A DNA stretch of 18,880 nucleotides. Source: PWVB01 sp964530185. GTDB taxonomy: Bacteria; Chloroflexota; Anaerolineae; B4-G1; SLSP01. The stretch's first letter is position 1, and every line of letters starts with the position of its first letter. The DNA lies in NCBI GenBank assembly GCA_964530185.1, contig CAZHBB010000057.1, forward strand, positions 1 to 18,880. Reading direction: 5' to 3'. The position numbers and the translations under genes are program-made. Of this stretch, positions 6,848 through 13,517 are shown piece after piece. The notes below the pieces were generated by a model. That model ran no database searches. It saw nothing but the letters and a program-made list of their open reading frames with translations, and was not told the DNA's origin.

Positions 6848-7855
6848 GTGACGTTGGTCATCAGCGGGCTGGTCTCGTTGCTCTTCACGCCGCTGATGGG
6901 GCGTCTCGGCCTGCAGTGGGGATTGGTAGCCCGCCCCGGCGGCCGTCGTCGACATCGCGGGGAGATCTCCCGATTGGGGGGGGCCGGCCTTGCGCTGGGG
7001 TTTGTAGCTGGCATTGGTATCTCCCGTCTCGCCTCTATTCCCACGGCGGATCCTTATGAGTTGCGCCGGCTGTACGGCCTCATGGCTGGTGGCGCGTTGA
7101 TGTTCCTGGTGGGCATTCTCGACGATCGCTATGAGCTTCCGCCCTGGGCCCAATATGCCGGCTATCTGGGCGCTGCCGCGATCGCCGTCGCCTCATTGAT
7201 CATCCTTGAGCGCTTCAACAACCCTTTCACCGATGGACTGATTGTGCTGCCGGCACTCCTCTATGTCCCCCTCACGCTCTTCTGGATGACCGGGATGATC
7301 GTGACCGTCAACTGGCTGGACGGGTTGGACGGTCTGGCTACGGGCGTGGCGGCCATCCTGGCGCTCGTGTTGGGTATCCATATGTACCAGAGTGGGCAGT
7401 ATAGCGTCGTGCCAGAGGCGGTGGCGTTGCTTGGTGCCTCGCTGGGATTTCTGGTCTTCAATGTCCACCCGGCCAGGGTCTATCTCGGCAGCAGCGGCGC
7501 CTTTTTCCTGGGGTATGTGCTGGGCGCTTTGGGCCTCATCGCTGGAGGGCGTGTGGCGACTGTGTTGCTTGTCATGGGGATTCCGATCGTCGATGTGGCC
7601 TGGACGATCCTGGATCGCTGGCGGCACGGCATGTCTCCCTTCAAGGGGGACCGACGTCATCTGCACTACCGCCTTCTCGATGCAGGGCTGTCCATGCGCA
7701 CGATCGTCCTCGCCTACTGGACCTTTTGTGGCGTCGCCGGGGCTTTGGCGTTGTTGCTGTCCTCGCGCCTTTACAAATTGGTGGCGCTGGGCCTGTTGGG
7801 CTTTATGACGCTGGGGCTGCTATGGTATCTTGGCTGCAGGGGATCGGGGGAGTAA
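6848..7855 (+). CDS. WecA/TagO-family undecaprenyl-phosphate sugar-1-phosphate transferase
   Basis: This is a multi-pass membrane enzyme of the MraY/WecA family. The family moves a sugar-1-phosphate, usually GlcNAc-1-P, from a UDP-sugar onto undecaprenyl phosphate to start a cell-surface glycan. Seen: ARPGGRRRHRGEISRLGG near the N-terminus, the Asp pair in GILDDRYELPP (D92-D93), VNWLDGLDGLA (about 154-164), FNVHPARVYLGSSGAFFLG (204-222) and KGDRRHLHYRLLDAGLS (266-282). The family normally has G-D-[SAT]-G in the fourth motif. Here it is GSSG, so the conserved Asp is Ser. Ten or so hydrophobic segments fit the family. The listed GTG at 6848 has no ribosome site. The frame is open back to 6779 and contains a strong GAGGAGG at 6803, so the true start may be a non-canonical codon upstream (CTG 6794 or ATC 6818). 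Confidence 0.88.
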   Translation: MTLVISGLVSLLFTPLMGRLGLQWGLVARPGGRRRHRGEISRLGGAGLALGFVAGIGISRLASIPTADPYELRRLYGLMAGGALMFLVGILDDRYELPPWAQYAGYLGAAAIAVASLIILERFNNPFTDGLIVLPALLYVPLTLFWMTGMIVTVNWLDGLDGLATGVAAILALVLGIHMYQSGQYSVVPEAVALLGASLGFLVFNVHPARVYLGSSGAFFLGYVLGALGLIAGGRVATVLLVMGIPIVDVAWTILDRWRHGMSPFKGDRRHLHYRLLDAGLSMRTIVLAYWTFCGVAGALALLLSSRLYKLVALGLLGFMTLGLLWYLGCRGSGE

Positions 7856-7859
7856 AGGG

Positions 7860-7883
7860 GGACCGTGGATGCAACGACGGTCC
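7860..7883 (+). terminator. hairpin between the transferase and lipoprotein genes
   Basis: GGACCGT (7860-7866) and ACGGTCC (7877-7883) form a perfect 7-bp stem with a 10-base loop, starting 5 bases after the transferase stop. The sequence after it (GGCTCTGTTGTC) is only mildly T-rich. It could be a weak terminator or a leader structure before the lipoprotein start at 7909. Confidence 0.4.
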
Positions 7884-7908
7884 GGCTCTGTTGTCAGAGA
7901 GTGAGAAT

Positions 7909-9765
7909 GTGAAAAACGTACGGAAGAGGTATGAGGCCAGTGTCGGGGCATGTCTCCTGGCGCTGTTTCTGCTCAGAGGGCTTGCGGCCTGCGCACCTGC
8001 GAGCGCTCCACCGACGGCCATGCCCACTCCTTCGCCGACCTCGGTGCCCACTGCCCTCCCCACTGCGACGGCCCACCAGCCGCGGACATCCTTAGTCGTG
8101 TGCATGGCAGAGCCCGACGCCGCCCATCCTCTGGCCCCCTCGGAGGCGGGTCAGGAGCTTCTGGCCCTGTTCTACGAGCCACCGATCGAGAGGGTGCGCT
8201 ATCAGTGGGAGCCCAGGTTGGTGACGCGTGTGCCCACCCTGGAGAGCGGGGATGTGGTGACCCGGCTGGTCAAAGTGGGCAGAGGTTCCCGCTATGCCGA
8301 CCCTCTGGGGTTCATCCATACCTACACAGGGACCGAGCTCCTCTCGTTGCCGCAATTGGTGGTGACCTTCACCCTCAAGCCTGACCTCAAGTGGTCCGAT
8401 GGCACCCCCATCACCGCCAGGGACGCCGTGCTAGGGTACCATCTGGCACAATCTGATCAGGCCGAGGGACCCTGGCACACGTTGACGAGACGGACATCCC
8501 GTTTCGTGGCAGTGGATGACCTGACGCTGCGTTGGGAGGGGATTCCGGGCTTCCTGAGCGCGGATTATCCGGGGTTCCTCTTTCCGCTTCAGCCAGCCCA
8601 CAGATGGCAGGGGCAGACGTTTGGGCACATCGTGCAAGATCGGACTCCGCCGGCCTCCGGGCCCTTCAGGATTGTGGCCTGGGAATCGGGCCGGGAGGTG
8701 CGGCTGGAGTCCAATCCATATTATGTCGGGCCGGCGCCACGGCTGCAGCGTGTCACAGTCCGTTTCCCGCACGAGAATCCGGCGGACTGGGGATATCTGC
8801 TGCGCGACGGCACCTGCGACATTGTCCTGCCCCCGCGCTATGGTGAGGTTCCCTGGGATCTCTGGGCGAGGCTAAGTGCGGAGGGCTCCGTGGCACTCTG
8901 GGCCGATGTCGCCCCGACGTTACTGCGCGTCGAGCTCAATATGAATCCGATCACGGAGACCCATCCCGTGGTCACACCGCTTCAGGATACTAGGGTGCGC
9001 CGTGCTTTGGCGCTGTGCGTCGACCGCGTGCGTCTGCTGAGGTTCCAGCCAGGGGAGGCGCTGGAGGCGGCGCAAGGGTTCATCCCCCCCAATCACCCTG
9101 CGAGCCCGGACGTGGAGGGTGCGGGCTATGATCGAGTCCAGGGGACACGGCTCCTTGAGGAGGCTGGATGGTTGGATCGCGACAGCGATGGCGTCCGTGA
9201 GGCCCACGGGGTGGCGGAGATCGAGGATGGGCAGCCTCTGAGCCTGACGTTGAACTTCGTACCCCAGTATTTCGCGATGGCGGCCTATGTGGCGGCCGAT
9301 CTCGGGAACTGCGGGGTCAAGGTGACGCTGCAACCAATGGATGCGCGCCAGCTCTACGCTTCAGGCGCTGCGAGCCCATTGTTGGGACGCCGTTTCCAGA
9401 TGGCGCTCATTGGGTGGCAGGTCACCGTGCCGCAGATCTGTGGGGCATGGCTCAGCCAGCGTATTCCCTCTGTGGACAACCATTGGATCGGTGAGAACTT
9501 CAGCGGATTTGTCTCCCCAGACTATGACCGTGCCTGTCTGCGTGCTCTCAACGCCGTGGACTTCGAGGCGCGGACAAGGGCGTTGCAGGAAGCCCAGCAG
9601 ATCCTCAACGATGCAGCCCCCTCGATCTTTGTGGCGTGGCGTCCCTTCTGGTTCGCGGCCCGTCCTGATGTCAAGGGTCTGGTACCGGATGCATCGGCCC
9701 CTGGTGCCCTATGGAACATAGAGGCCGTAGGCTTCGGGGAAAGGCTTCCGACACGCCCTGAGTGA
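7909..9765 (+). CDS. peptide-type (family 5) ABC solute-binding lipoprotein
   Basis: This is a large extracytoplasmic binding protein of the oligopeptide/nickel/dipeptide (SBP_bac_5) family, predicted to be anchored by lipid. From GTG 7909 it has 618 aa: a basic start (MKNVRKRYE), a hydrophobic core (ACLLALFLLRG) and a lipobox LAAC (C28). A Pro/Thr linker follows (about 30-60, PTPSPTSVPTALPTAT), then the binding domain with LKPDLKWSDGTPITARDAV and SGPFRIVAWESGREVRLE. A central D-x-D-x-DG segment (DRDSDGVREA) is common in this family. The frame stays open upstream to 7726 inside the transferase gene, but only the 7909 start gives a correct signal peptide. Its ribosome site is weak (GAGAGTGAG). 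No permease or ATPase gene is nearby. Its neighbour suggests envelope function, but the ligand is unknown. Confidence 0.9.
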   Translation: MKNVRKRYEASVGACLLALFLLRGLAACAPASAPPTAMPTPSPTSVPTALPTATAHQPRTSLVVCMAEPDAAHPLAPSEAGQELLALFYEPPIERVRYQWEPRLVTRVPTLESGDVVTRLVKVGRGSRYADPLGFIHTYTGTELLSLPQLVVTFTLKPDLKWSDGTPITARDAVLGYHLAQSDQAEGPWHTLTRRTSRFVAVDDLTLRWEGIPGFLSADYPGFLFPLQPAHRWQGQTFGHIVQDRTPPASGPFRIVAWESGREVRLESNPYYVGPAPRLQRVTVRFPHENPADWGYLLRDGTCDIVLPPRYGEVPWDLWARLSAEGSVALWADVAPTLLRVELNMNPITETHPVVTPLQDTRVRRALALCVDRVRLLRFQPGEALEAAQGFIPPNHPASPDVEGAGYDRVQGTRLLEEAGWLDRDSDGVREAHGVAEIEDGQPLSLTLNFVPQYFAMAAYVAADLGNCGVKVTLQPMDARQLYASGAASPLLGRRFQMALIGWQVTVPQICGAWLSQRIPSVDNHWIGENFSGFVSPDYDRACLRALNAVDFEARTRALQEAQQILNDAAPSIFVAWRPFWFAARPDVKGLVPDASAPGALWNIEAVGFGERLPTRPE

Positions 9766-9800
9766 GAGAAACGCGGCATGCCGCCGGGCTAAGGTTTCTC
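9766..9800. terminator. hairpin between convergent genes
   Basis: GAGAAAC (9766-9772) pairs with GTTTCTC (9794-9800), enclosing a perfect 12-base palindrome GCGGCATGCCGC (9773-9784). It starts right after the solute-binding gene's stop and overlaps the last codons of the convergent small gene. On the plus strand a TTTCTCCTTTCC tract follows, so it may terminate plus-strand transcription. Confidence 0.45.
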
Positions 9801-10055
9801 CTTTCCCTGCTCCTCGGCCAGCCACTCGGCGAGCACCGCCTCATGGGCCGCGATGATGGCGGCCTGAGTCGTCTCAAAGAGCATCCCCCGGCCCAGCCAG
9901 TCGTTTTCCGCCTGCACGTAAGCGTCCTTGAGGAACCCTCGCAGGCTCTCGAGGGTGAAGTTGGGGTCCTGACGCCGTCGTGCCTGTAGCATAGCGTAGT
10001 GGGCGTCGAACACTTCTTGGTAGTGGCGTCTCAGCAGCTCCTCTGGGTCAGACAC
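9789..10055 (-). CDS. small helical hypothetical protein
   Basis: This 88-aa protein is unrecognised. It is rich in Ala, Glu, Leu and Arg, predicted almost wholly alpha-helical, soluble, with no signal peptide, cysteine or metal motif. Two stretches stand out: RRHYQEVFDAHYAMLQARRR near the start and WLGRGMLFETTQAAIIAAHEAVLAEW near the end. It starts with GTG at 10055, preceded by GGAG with 6-base spacing, and its start overlaps the end of the thioesterase gene by 8 bases. The two are therefore almost certainly co-translated and may act together. The gene is convergent with the solute-binding gene. Confidence 0.75.
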   Translation of the reverse strand: MSDPEELLRRHYQEVFDAHYAMLQARRRQDPNFTLESLRGFLKDAYVQAENDWLGRGMLFETTQAAIIAAHEAVLAEWLAEEQGKEKP

Positions 10056-10449
10056 CTCTCGCTCCGGCCTTCTCCCGCACTCGGCGCATGAAGCGCTCTG
10101 TGTCGATGATGAAGCGTTCGTGCTCTGCCTCGCCGATCCTCTCTACTTCATCGAAGGCCTCGACAGAGAAATGCAGGCGTCGCCCCTTGGCTTCCGTGAG
10201 GGTGGCCTTGATGCGCACCTTCATCCCCACAGGTGTGGCTGCCAGGTGGCGCATGTTGACCTGAGTGCCCACCGTTGTCTGGCCCTCAGCCAGATAAGGG
10301 GCCACCGCTGCCCGGGCGGCGCTCTCCATCAGGGCGATCAGGTGTGGCGTGCTCAACACGGGCACAAGTCCGCTTCCATATGACGCTGCGGTCTCCTGCT
10401 CGGTGACGACATGTTCGATCTCGGTGTGCAGTCCCGGTTGGATCTCCAT
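10048..10449 (-). CDS. FlK-like hotdog-fold thioesterase
   Basis: This is a small single-domain acyl-CoA thioesterase of the fluoroacetyl-CoA thioesterase (FlK)-like group. From the ATG at 10449 the protein is 133 aa. The candidate catalytic residues are T34 (in VLSTPHL), E42 (in LIALMESAA) and H68 (in NMRHLAATP). Their spacing of 8 and 26 residues matches T42, E50 and H76 of Streptomyces FlK. Most relatives act on ordinary or unknown acyl-CoAs, so fluoroacetate handling should not be assumed. An upstream in-frame ATG at 10473 exists, but AGGAG lies 8 bases before 10449, which I chose. It overlaps the 88-aa gene by 8 bases. A short AT-rich tract at 10470-10495 may hold its promoter, but I see no good boxes. 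Confidence 0.87.
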   Translation of the reverse strand: MEIQPGLHTEIEHVVTEQETAASYGSGLVPVLSTPHLIALMESAARAAVAPYLAEGQTTVGTQVNMRHLAATPVGMKVRIKATLTEAKGRRLHFSVEAFDEVERIGEAEHERFIIDTERFMRRVREKAGARGV

Positions 10450-10536
10450 GCTTTTCTCTCCTGTCGATAGCATGTTAGATAGTTTATCAGATCTGGTTGG
10501 AACGCCCTGGTGGCTGGTGCGGCCCCGGGGCTGAGG

Positions 10537-12012
10537 TCACCCCCTCAACAGCGGAACGACGAAGCCGAAGAGGCACCACAGGTCGACGCCCCACATCAGC
10601 ACCAGAGGGACAAGGCCGACGTAGCGGCGCCAACGGTCGGGGAGAGTGCTCAGGACGATCCCTGTACCTCCGGCGGCCCCTGCCATAGCGATGGGCCACA
10701 TGGGTAGATCGTGCCGCAAGATGCCCAGCAGGGCCAGGAGGGCCGTCGCGCCCAGGAACATGATGCCAGTGGCCAGGGCAAACCTGCGCTGACCCAGGCG
10801 CGTGAGGCCGAACCCGACAGCCACTGCGTAGAGCGGCAGGGCAGGGAAGAGATAACGCCCCTGGTGCTGCACGAAGGTCAGGTTATATCCCACATACATG
10901 ATGAGGGTCAGACCGGCTAGTCCCAGCAGGAGCACGAGGGCGTCCTGGGCGAATGGAGCCAGACGGTCTTGCTTTTCAATGAATACGCCCCATAGGGCGG
11001 CCCACGTGACGAAAAGTGTGACCATGAGGAAACCCAAGTAGAGCCGTTGGTCTAACACAACCCCCATCCAGCCGAACTGCCCCCAGAAGGATTGGAACGT
11101 GGTCCGCAGGGCGCCCGTGAGGAAGGTGCGAAGTCCCATATCGGCGATCCAGTCTGCGGTGCGGGGCTGACCGACGACCACCGCTGCGTGGCGTTGCAGT
11201 CCCAGGATGTCCGGCCAGCCGTAGACGAGGGTGTTGCGGATCCACCACAGGCTCCCCATGGCCAGGGGCAGCCCCAGGAGCATGGACGCCTCCCGCCAGA
11301 GCTGCCTGGAGTTGGAGCCCTGGTGCATGTGTCGCCGCCGCAGCCAGAGGGCCAGGATGGCCAGAGGGAGCACACTGTAGCCGGTGGTCTTCGTGAGCAA
11401 GAGGGTTCCTCCGATGCAGCCCACCAGGGCGGGGTGTGCAATCCCTTTGAAATAGCGCACCGTCACCCAGAGCCAGAGCCAGAGCAGCGCCAGGATCAGC
11501 GCATCGTTGTTAATGGAAGCCATGATAGCCAGGAACTGGGGAATGGTGGCGACACTGGCGGCCCCCAACGCGGGGAGCCAGGGCTCCGTGGGCCACATCT
11601 CCCTCAGCAGGAGATAGAGTGCCGTGATGCTCAGGCCGCCTAGCGTAAGAGAGAAGAGCCGCAGCGCCAGGACGCTCCCTCCCGTAGCCAGGTAGATGGG
11701 TACCGCCAAGAGGTAGTAGAGTGGGGGCTGATGGTCCTCATAGGTGAGCGGAGCGATGGAGAGCTCTGGGGGGAACCCGCGCGAGGTCAGGGTGCTGAGA
11801 TATGCCTGGTCGTAGTCCCCAACCTCCATCACCGGAAGGTGTCGCTCCTCGGCGAGTGCGCGGATGTAGTTGTAGTGCGCTGGTTCGTCCGGGGCCTGCC
11901 AGGGTGGGGTGTAGTAGGCATAAAGTCCCCCGCCCAGGGCGTACGCCAGCAGGATCACCACAAGCGGCATAAGGGTCAAGGATCGCGAAGGTTGTGCAGA
12001 GTCCTTAGTCAT
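10537..12012 (-). CDS. GT-C-type membrane glycosyltransferase-like protein
   Basis: A 491-aa polytopic membrane protein with about ten or more hydrophobic segments, resembling glycosyltransferase family 39/ArnT-like or DUF2142 proteins. These use lipid-phosphate-linked sugars to modify proteins or glycans outside the membrane. After the first membrane segment the loop carries PPWQAPDEPAHYNYIRALAE. The PDEPAH at 41-46 contains the Asp-Glu expected for the GT-C active site. A second loop motif is YEDHQPPLYY, and an Asn-Asn-Asp (SINNDALI) follows in the middle. The start ATG overlaps the stop of the M50 gene by 8 bases, with AAAGGAG about 12 bases upstream. The substrate is not predictable. Coupling to a membrane protease is notable. 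Confidence 0.82.
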   Translation of the reverse strand: MTKDSAQPSRSLTLMPLVVILLAYALGGGLYAYYTPPWQAPDEPAHYNYIRALAEERHLPVMEVGDYDQAYLSTLTSRGFPPELSIAPLTYEDHQPPLYYLLAVPIYLATGGSVLALRLFSLTLGGLSITALYLLLREMWPTEPWLPALGAASVATIPQFLAIMASINNDALILALLWLWLWVTVRYFKGIAHPALVGCIGGTLLLTKTTGYSVLPLAILALWLRRRHMHQGSNSRQLWREASMLLGLPLAMGSLWWIRNTLVYGWPDILGLQRHAAVVVGQPRTADWIADMGLRTFLTGALRTTFQSFWGQFGWMGVVLDQRLYLGFLMVTLFVTWAALWGVFIEKQDRLAPFAQDALVLLLGLAGLTLIMYVGYNLTFVQHQGRYLFPALPLYAVAVGFGLTRLGQRRFALATGIMFLGATALLALLGILRHDLPMWPIAMAGAAGGTGIVLSTLPDRWRRYVGLVPLVLMWGVDLWCLFGFVVPLLRG

Positions 12013-12787
12013 AGGTCAGACACACTCCTTTCAGTTGTTCCAGGACTTTGTGTGAGATCAGGATGAGGGCGAAGAAGGGGATATCGATGAGCAAGGCGCT
12101 GGCGCCGAAGAGGACGATCCACCGCGAGGCCATGGATAGGAACCGCCCGCCTCCCTCCCGGATCAGCTCGGCTCCCCCCGCCCAAACCGTGACGAGTATG
12201 GCGACGGTGATGACCATCAGCAAGGCAGGCCAGGCGTGAAGGTCGGAGCGACTGGGGAGCATGGTGTTGCTGATGGCGAACACCAGATAGGCCCACAGCC
12301 ATCCATCGGGTGTCAGGGCCATCGAGGCCACAGCCTGGGCCCCACCTGCCCAATCCCCCTGGGCCAGGGCCTGCAGCACCTCTGGGGTCCCAAAGACCAG
12401 GTATCCGATCGCCACAATGGCACAGCTCCCCACCAGGAAGGGGGCGACGCCGATAAGGCTGGCACGTAGGAAGTCCGTGCTCTCTACCGGTACGTACCCC
12501 AACTGAATACGTTTGCCGACGCGGCGCGGCAGGACATGGATCCTCCCGATCCTCGTGCCGACAAGCCGGGCCATCAGGGCGTGGCTGAGCTCGTGGAGCA
12601 CGACGCCAGGGAATAGGACAATCGCGTAGAGCCACAGGGCAAGCTCCTCGTCTCCGGTGAGGAGCAACATCAGACCCTGGAGGTGCCTGTGGAGCCAGCG
12701 ATCCGCCCACAGCAGCAGCGCCAGGGTGATGGCGAGCTCAATGGCCAGGAGTCCGTGGGTCGTAGGGACTATCATATCCAAAGCCAC
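12005..12787 (-). CDS. M50-type (site-2-protease-like) membrane metalloprotease
   Basis: A 260-aa integral membrane protein with an intramembrane zinc-protease signature: HELSH at 65-69 in a hydrophobic segment (LFPGVVLHELSHALMARLVG). A later SNTMLPSRSDLHAWP (173-187) fits the family's second motif N-x-x-P-x-x-x-x-D, with D182 as probable third zinc ligand. About six membrane helices are visible and there is no PDZ domain, so it is a minimal M50 protein. M50 enzymes usually cut membrane-bound regulators or process short membrane proteins. The target is unknown. The listed start is GTG at 12787, with a weak GAGAG upstream. An ATG at 12775 is an alternative. Its upstream region holds the phased TTATCCCAA array. 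Confidence 0.83.
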   Translation of the reverse strand: MALDMIVPTTHGLLAIELAITLALLLWADRWLHRHLQGLMLLLTGDEELALWLYAIVLFPGVVLHELSHALMARLVGTRIGRIHVLPRRVGKRIQLGYVPVESTDFLRASLIGVAPFLVGSCAIVAIGYLVFGTPEVLQALAQGDWAGGAQAVASMALTPDGWLWAYLVFAISNTMLPSRSDLHAWPALLMVITVAILVTVWAGGAELIREGGGRFLSMASRWIVLFGASALLIDIPFFALILISHKVLEQLKGVCLTYD

Positions 12788-12884
12788 GTCCAGGGTCTCT
12801 CTTGATCTGTCGACCAGCGGTGGTGCGCTTGCTGATGTTTACCGTTGGGTTATGTTTTTACATCACACTTGTGACGTGTGGGCA

Positions 12885-12912
12885 ACTATACCATGATTTA
12901 TCCCAAACAGAA
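12885..12912 (-). promoter_or_regulatory. possible promoter of the M50/GT-C operon
   Basis: On the minus strand TATAGT (12890-12885) is a good -10 box. At 16-base spacing the -35 position (12912-12907) reads TTCTGT, a poor match. One TTGGGATAA unit (12906-12898) falls in the spacer and three more lie just upstream of the -35 position, so the promoter may depend on a protein bound to these repeats. Confidence 0.35.
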
Positions 12913-12949
12913 TTCCCGTTTTATCCCAACTTATCCCAATTTATCCCAA
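12898..12949. repeat. array of four TTATCCCAA repeats, three at exact 10-bp steps
   Basis: TTATCCCAA occurs at 12898-12906, 12921-12929, 12931-12939 and 12941-12949. The last three are head-to-tail with a 10-bp period, placing them on one face of the DNA helix. All four have the same orientation. They lie in the gap between the divergent M50 operon and rpsT. This looks like a cooperative operator for an unknown DNA-binding protein. It is too short and too close-packed for CRISPR. Confidence 0.8.
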
Positions 12950-13037
12950 GGAGCCGGGCCGCGCGCTGGAGCGAGGAAACCGCACTTCCCATCGGGGGAG
13001 CCCCGGCGCATCAGGAGGAATGCGTGCACTTACAAAC

Positions 13038-13065
13038 TGGACAAATGGACAAGATGGAGTATACT
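13038..13065 (+). promoter_or_regulatory. sigma-70-like promoter of rpsT
   Basis: TGGACA (13038-13043), a 16-base spacer and TATACT (13060-13065), followed by a T-rich tract. Transcription would start near 13072, giving a leader of about 44 bases before the GTG start of rpsT. Confidence 0.7.
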
Positions 13066-13115
13066 TTTTTGTGAGTAAATGAGAATTGGATCAAGGGCAT
13101 TTTGGAGGAGTAGGC

Positions 13116-13382
13116 GTGGCAAATACCAAATCAGCGAAGAAGCAAATCCGCAACTCATATCGCAAGTGGTTGCGCAATCGGTACGTTAAGGGCAATATGC
13201 GTGCCGCCGTTAAAGCGGTACGAGCGGCCATCGCGGCCGGGGACTATGAGACGGCCTCCCAGTGGATGCCCCGTGCGGCATCACAGTTGGACAAGGCTGC
13301 CCGCAAGCGCGTGATCCATCCCAACAAGGCAGCACGTCTTAAGTCTCGACTAATGAAGCAGATTAACCAGTTGCAGCGGTAG
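13116..13382 (+). CDS. rpsT: 30S ribosomal protein S20
   Basis: S20 is a primary 16S-rRNA-binding protein of the small ribosomal subunit. The protein starts ANTKSAKKQIRNSYRKWLRN after the initiator, is highly basic and helical, and ends with the conserved HPNKAARLKSRLMKQI pattern. It is 88 aa, normal for the family. The start is GTG at 13116, chosen because homology begins there and GGAGGAG (13104-13110) lies 5 bases upstream. A farther in-frame start at 13086 would add unrelated residues. It is monocistronic, with a promoter just upstream and a terminator after it. Confidence 0.97.
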   Translation: MANTKSAKKQIRNSYRKWLRNRYVKGNMRAAVKAVRAAIAAGDYETASQWMPRAASQLDKAARKRVIHPNKAARLKSRLMKQINQLQR

Positions 13383-13431
13383 TCAGTACCTCCGCTTACA
13401 GCCTGTTCAGCAGTTATCTCAGTCATTGACC

Positions 13432-13460
13432 ATACCGGAGCCCTAGGGCTCCGGTCGTTG
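13432..13460 (+). terminator. rho-independent-type terminator after rpsT
   Basis: ACCGGAGCC (13432-13440), loop CTAG and GGCTCCGGT (13445-13453) form a perfect 9-bp GC-rich stem, followed on the plus strand by CGTTGTCTTTC. It stands about 50 bases after the rpsT stop and before the convergent proC, so it may block read-through in both directions. Confidence 0.7.
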
Positions 13461-13517
13461 TCTTTCATACCCGGGTAACTCCATGCGTAAAAGTGGGCGT
13501 CCCCTGAGAAGCGCGCC

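Noticed and set aside
6020..7153. Long minus-strand open frame opposite upp and the transferase gene
   Set aside because: It covers two clear plus-strand genes in antisense. Its product is rich in Gln, Pro, Arg and His, typical of a GC-rich shadow frame.
10048..10449. Thioesterase as a dedicated fluoroacetate-resistance gene
   Set aside because: The triad spacing fits FlK, but this family is widespread in genomes with no fluorometabolite genes, and none is visible here.
11092..11643. 183-codon plus-strand frame opposite the GT-C gene
   Set aside because: It is antisense to a well-supported membrane protein, with low-complexity Gln/Gly/Pro composition and no ribosome site or homology.
12898..12949. 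Repeat array considered as a CRISPR or telomere-like repeat
   Set aside because: The units are 9 bases with 1-base or irregular gaps and there are only four copies, so there are no spacers and no long tandem tract.
13020..13082. 20-codon frame starting ATG right after AGGAGG, before rpsT
   Set aside because: The ribosome-site spacing is only one base, the frame runs through the rpsT promoter boxes, and the product has no recognisable character.
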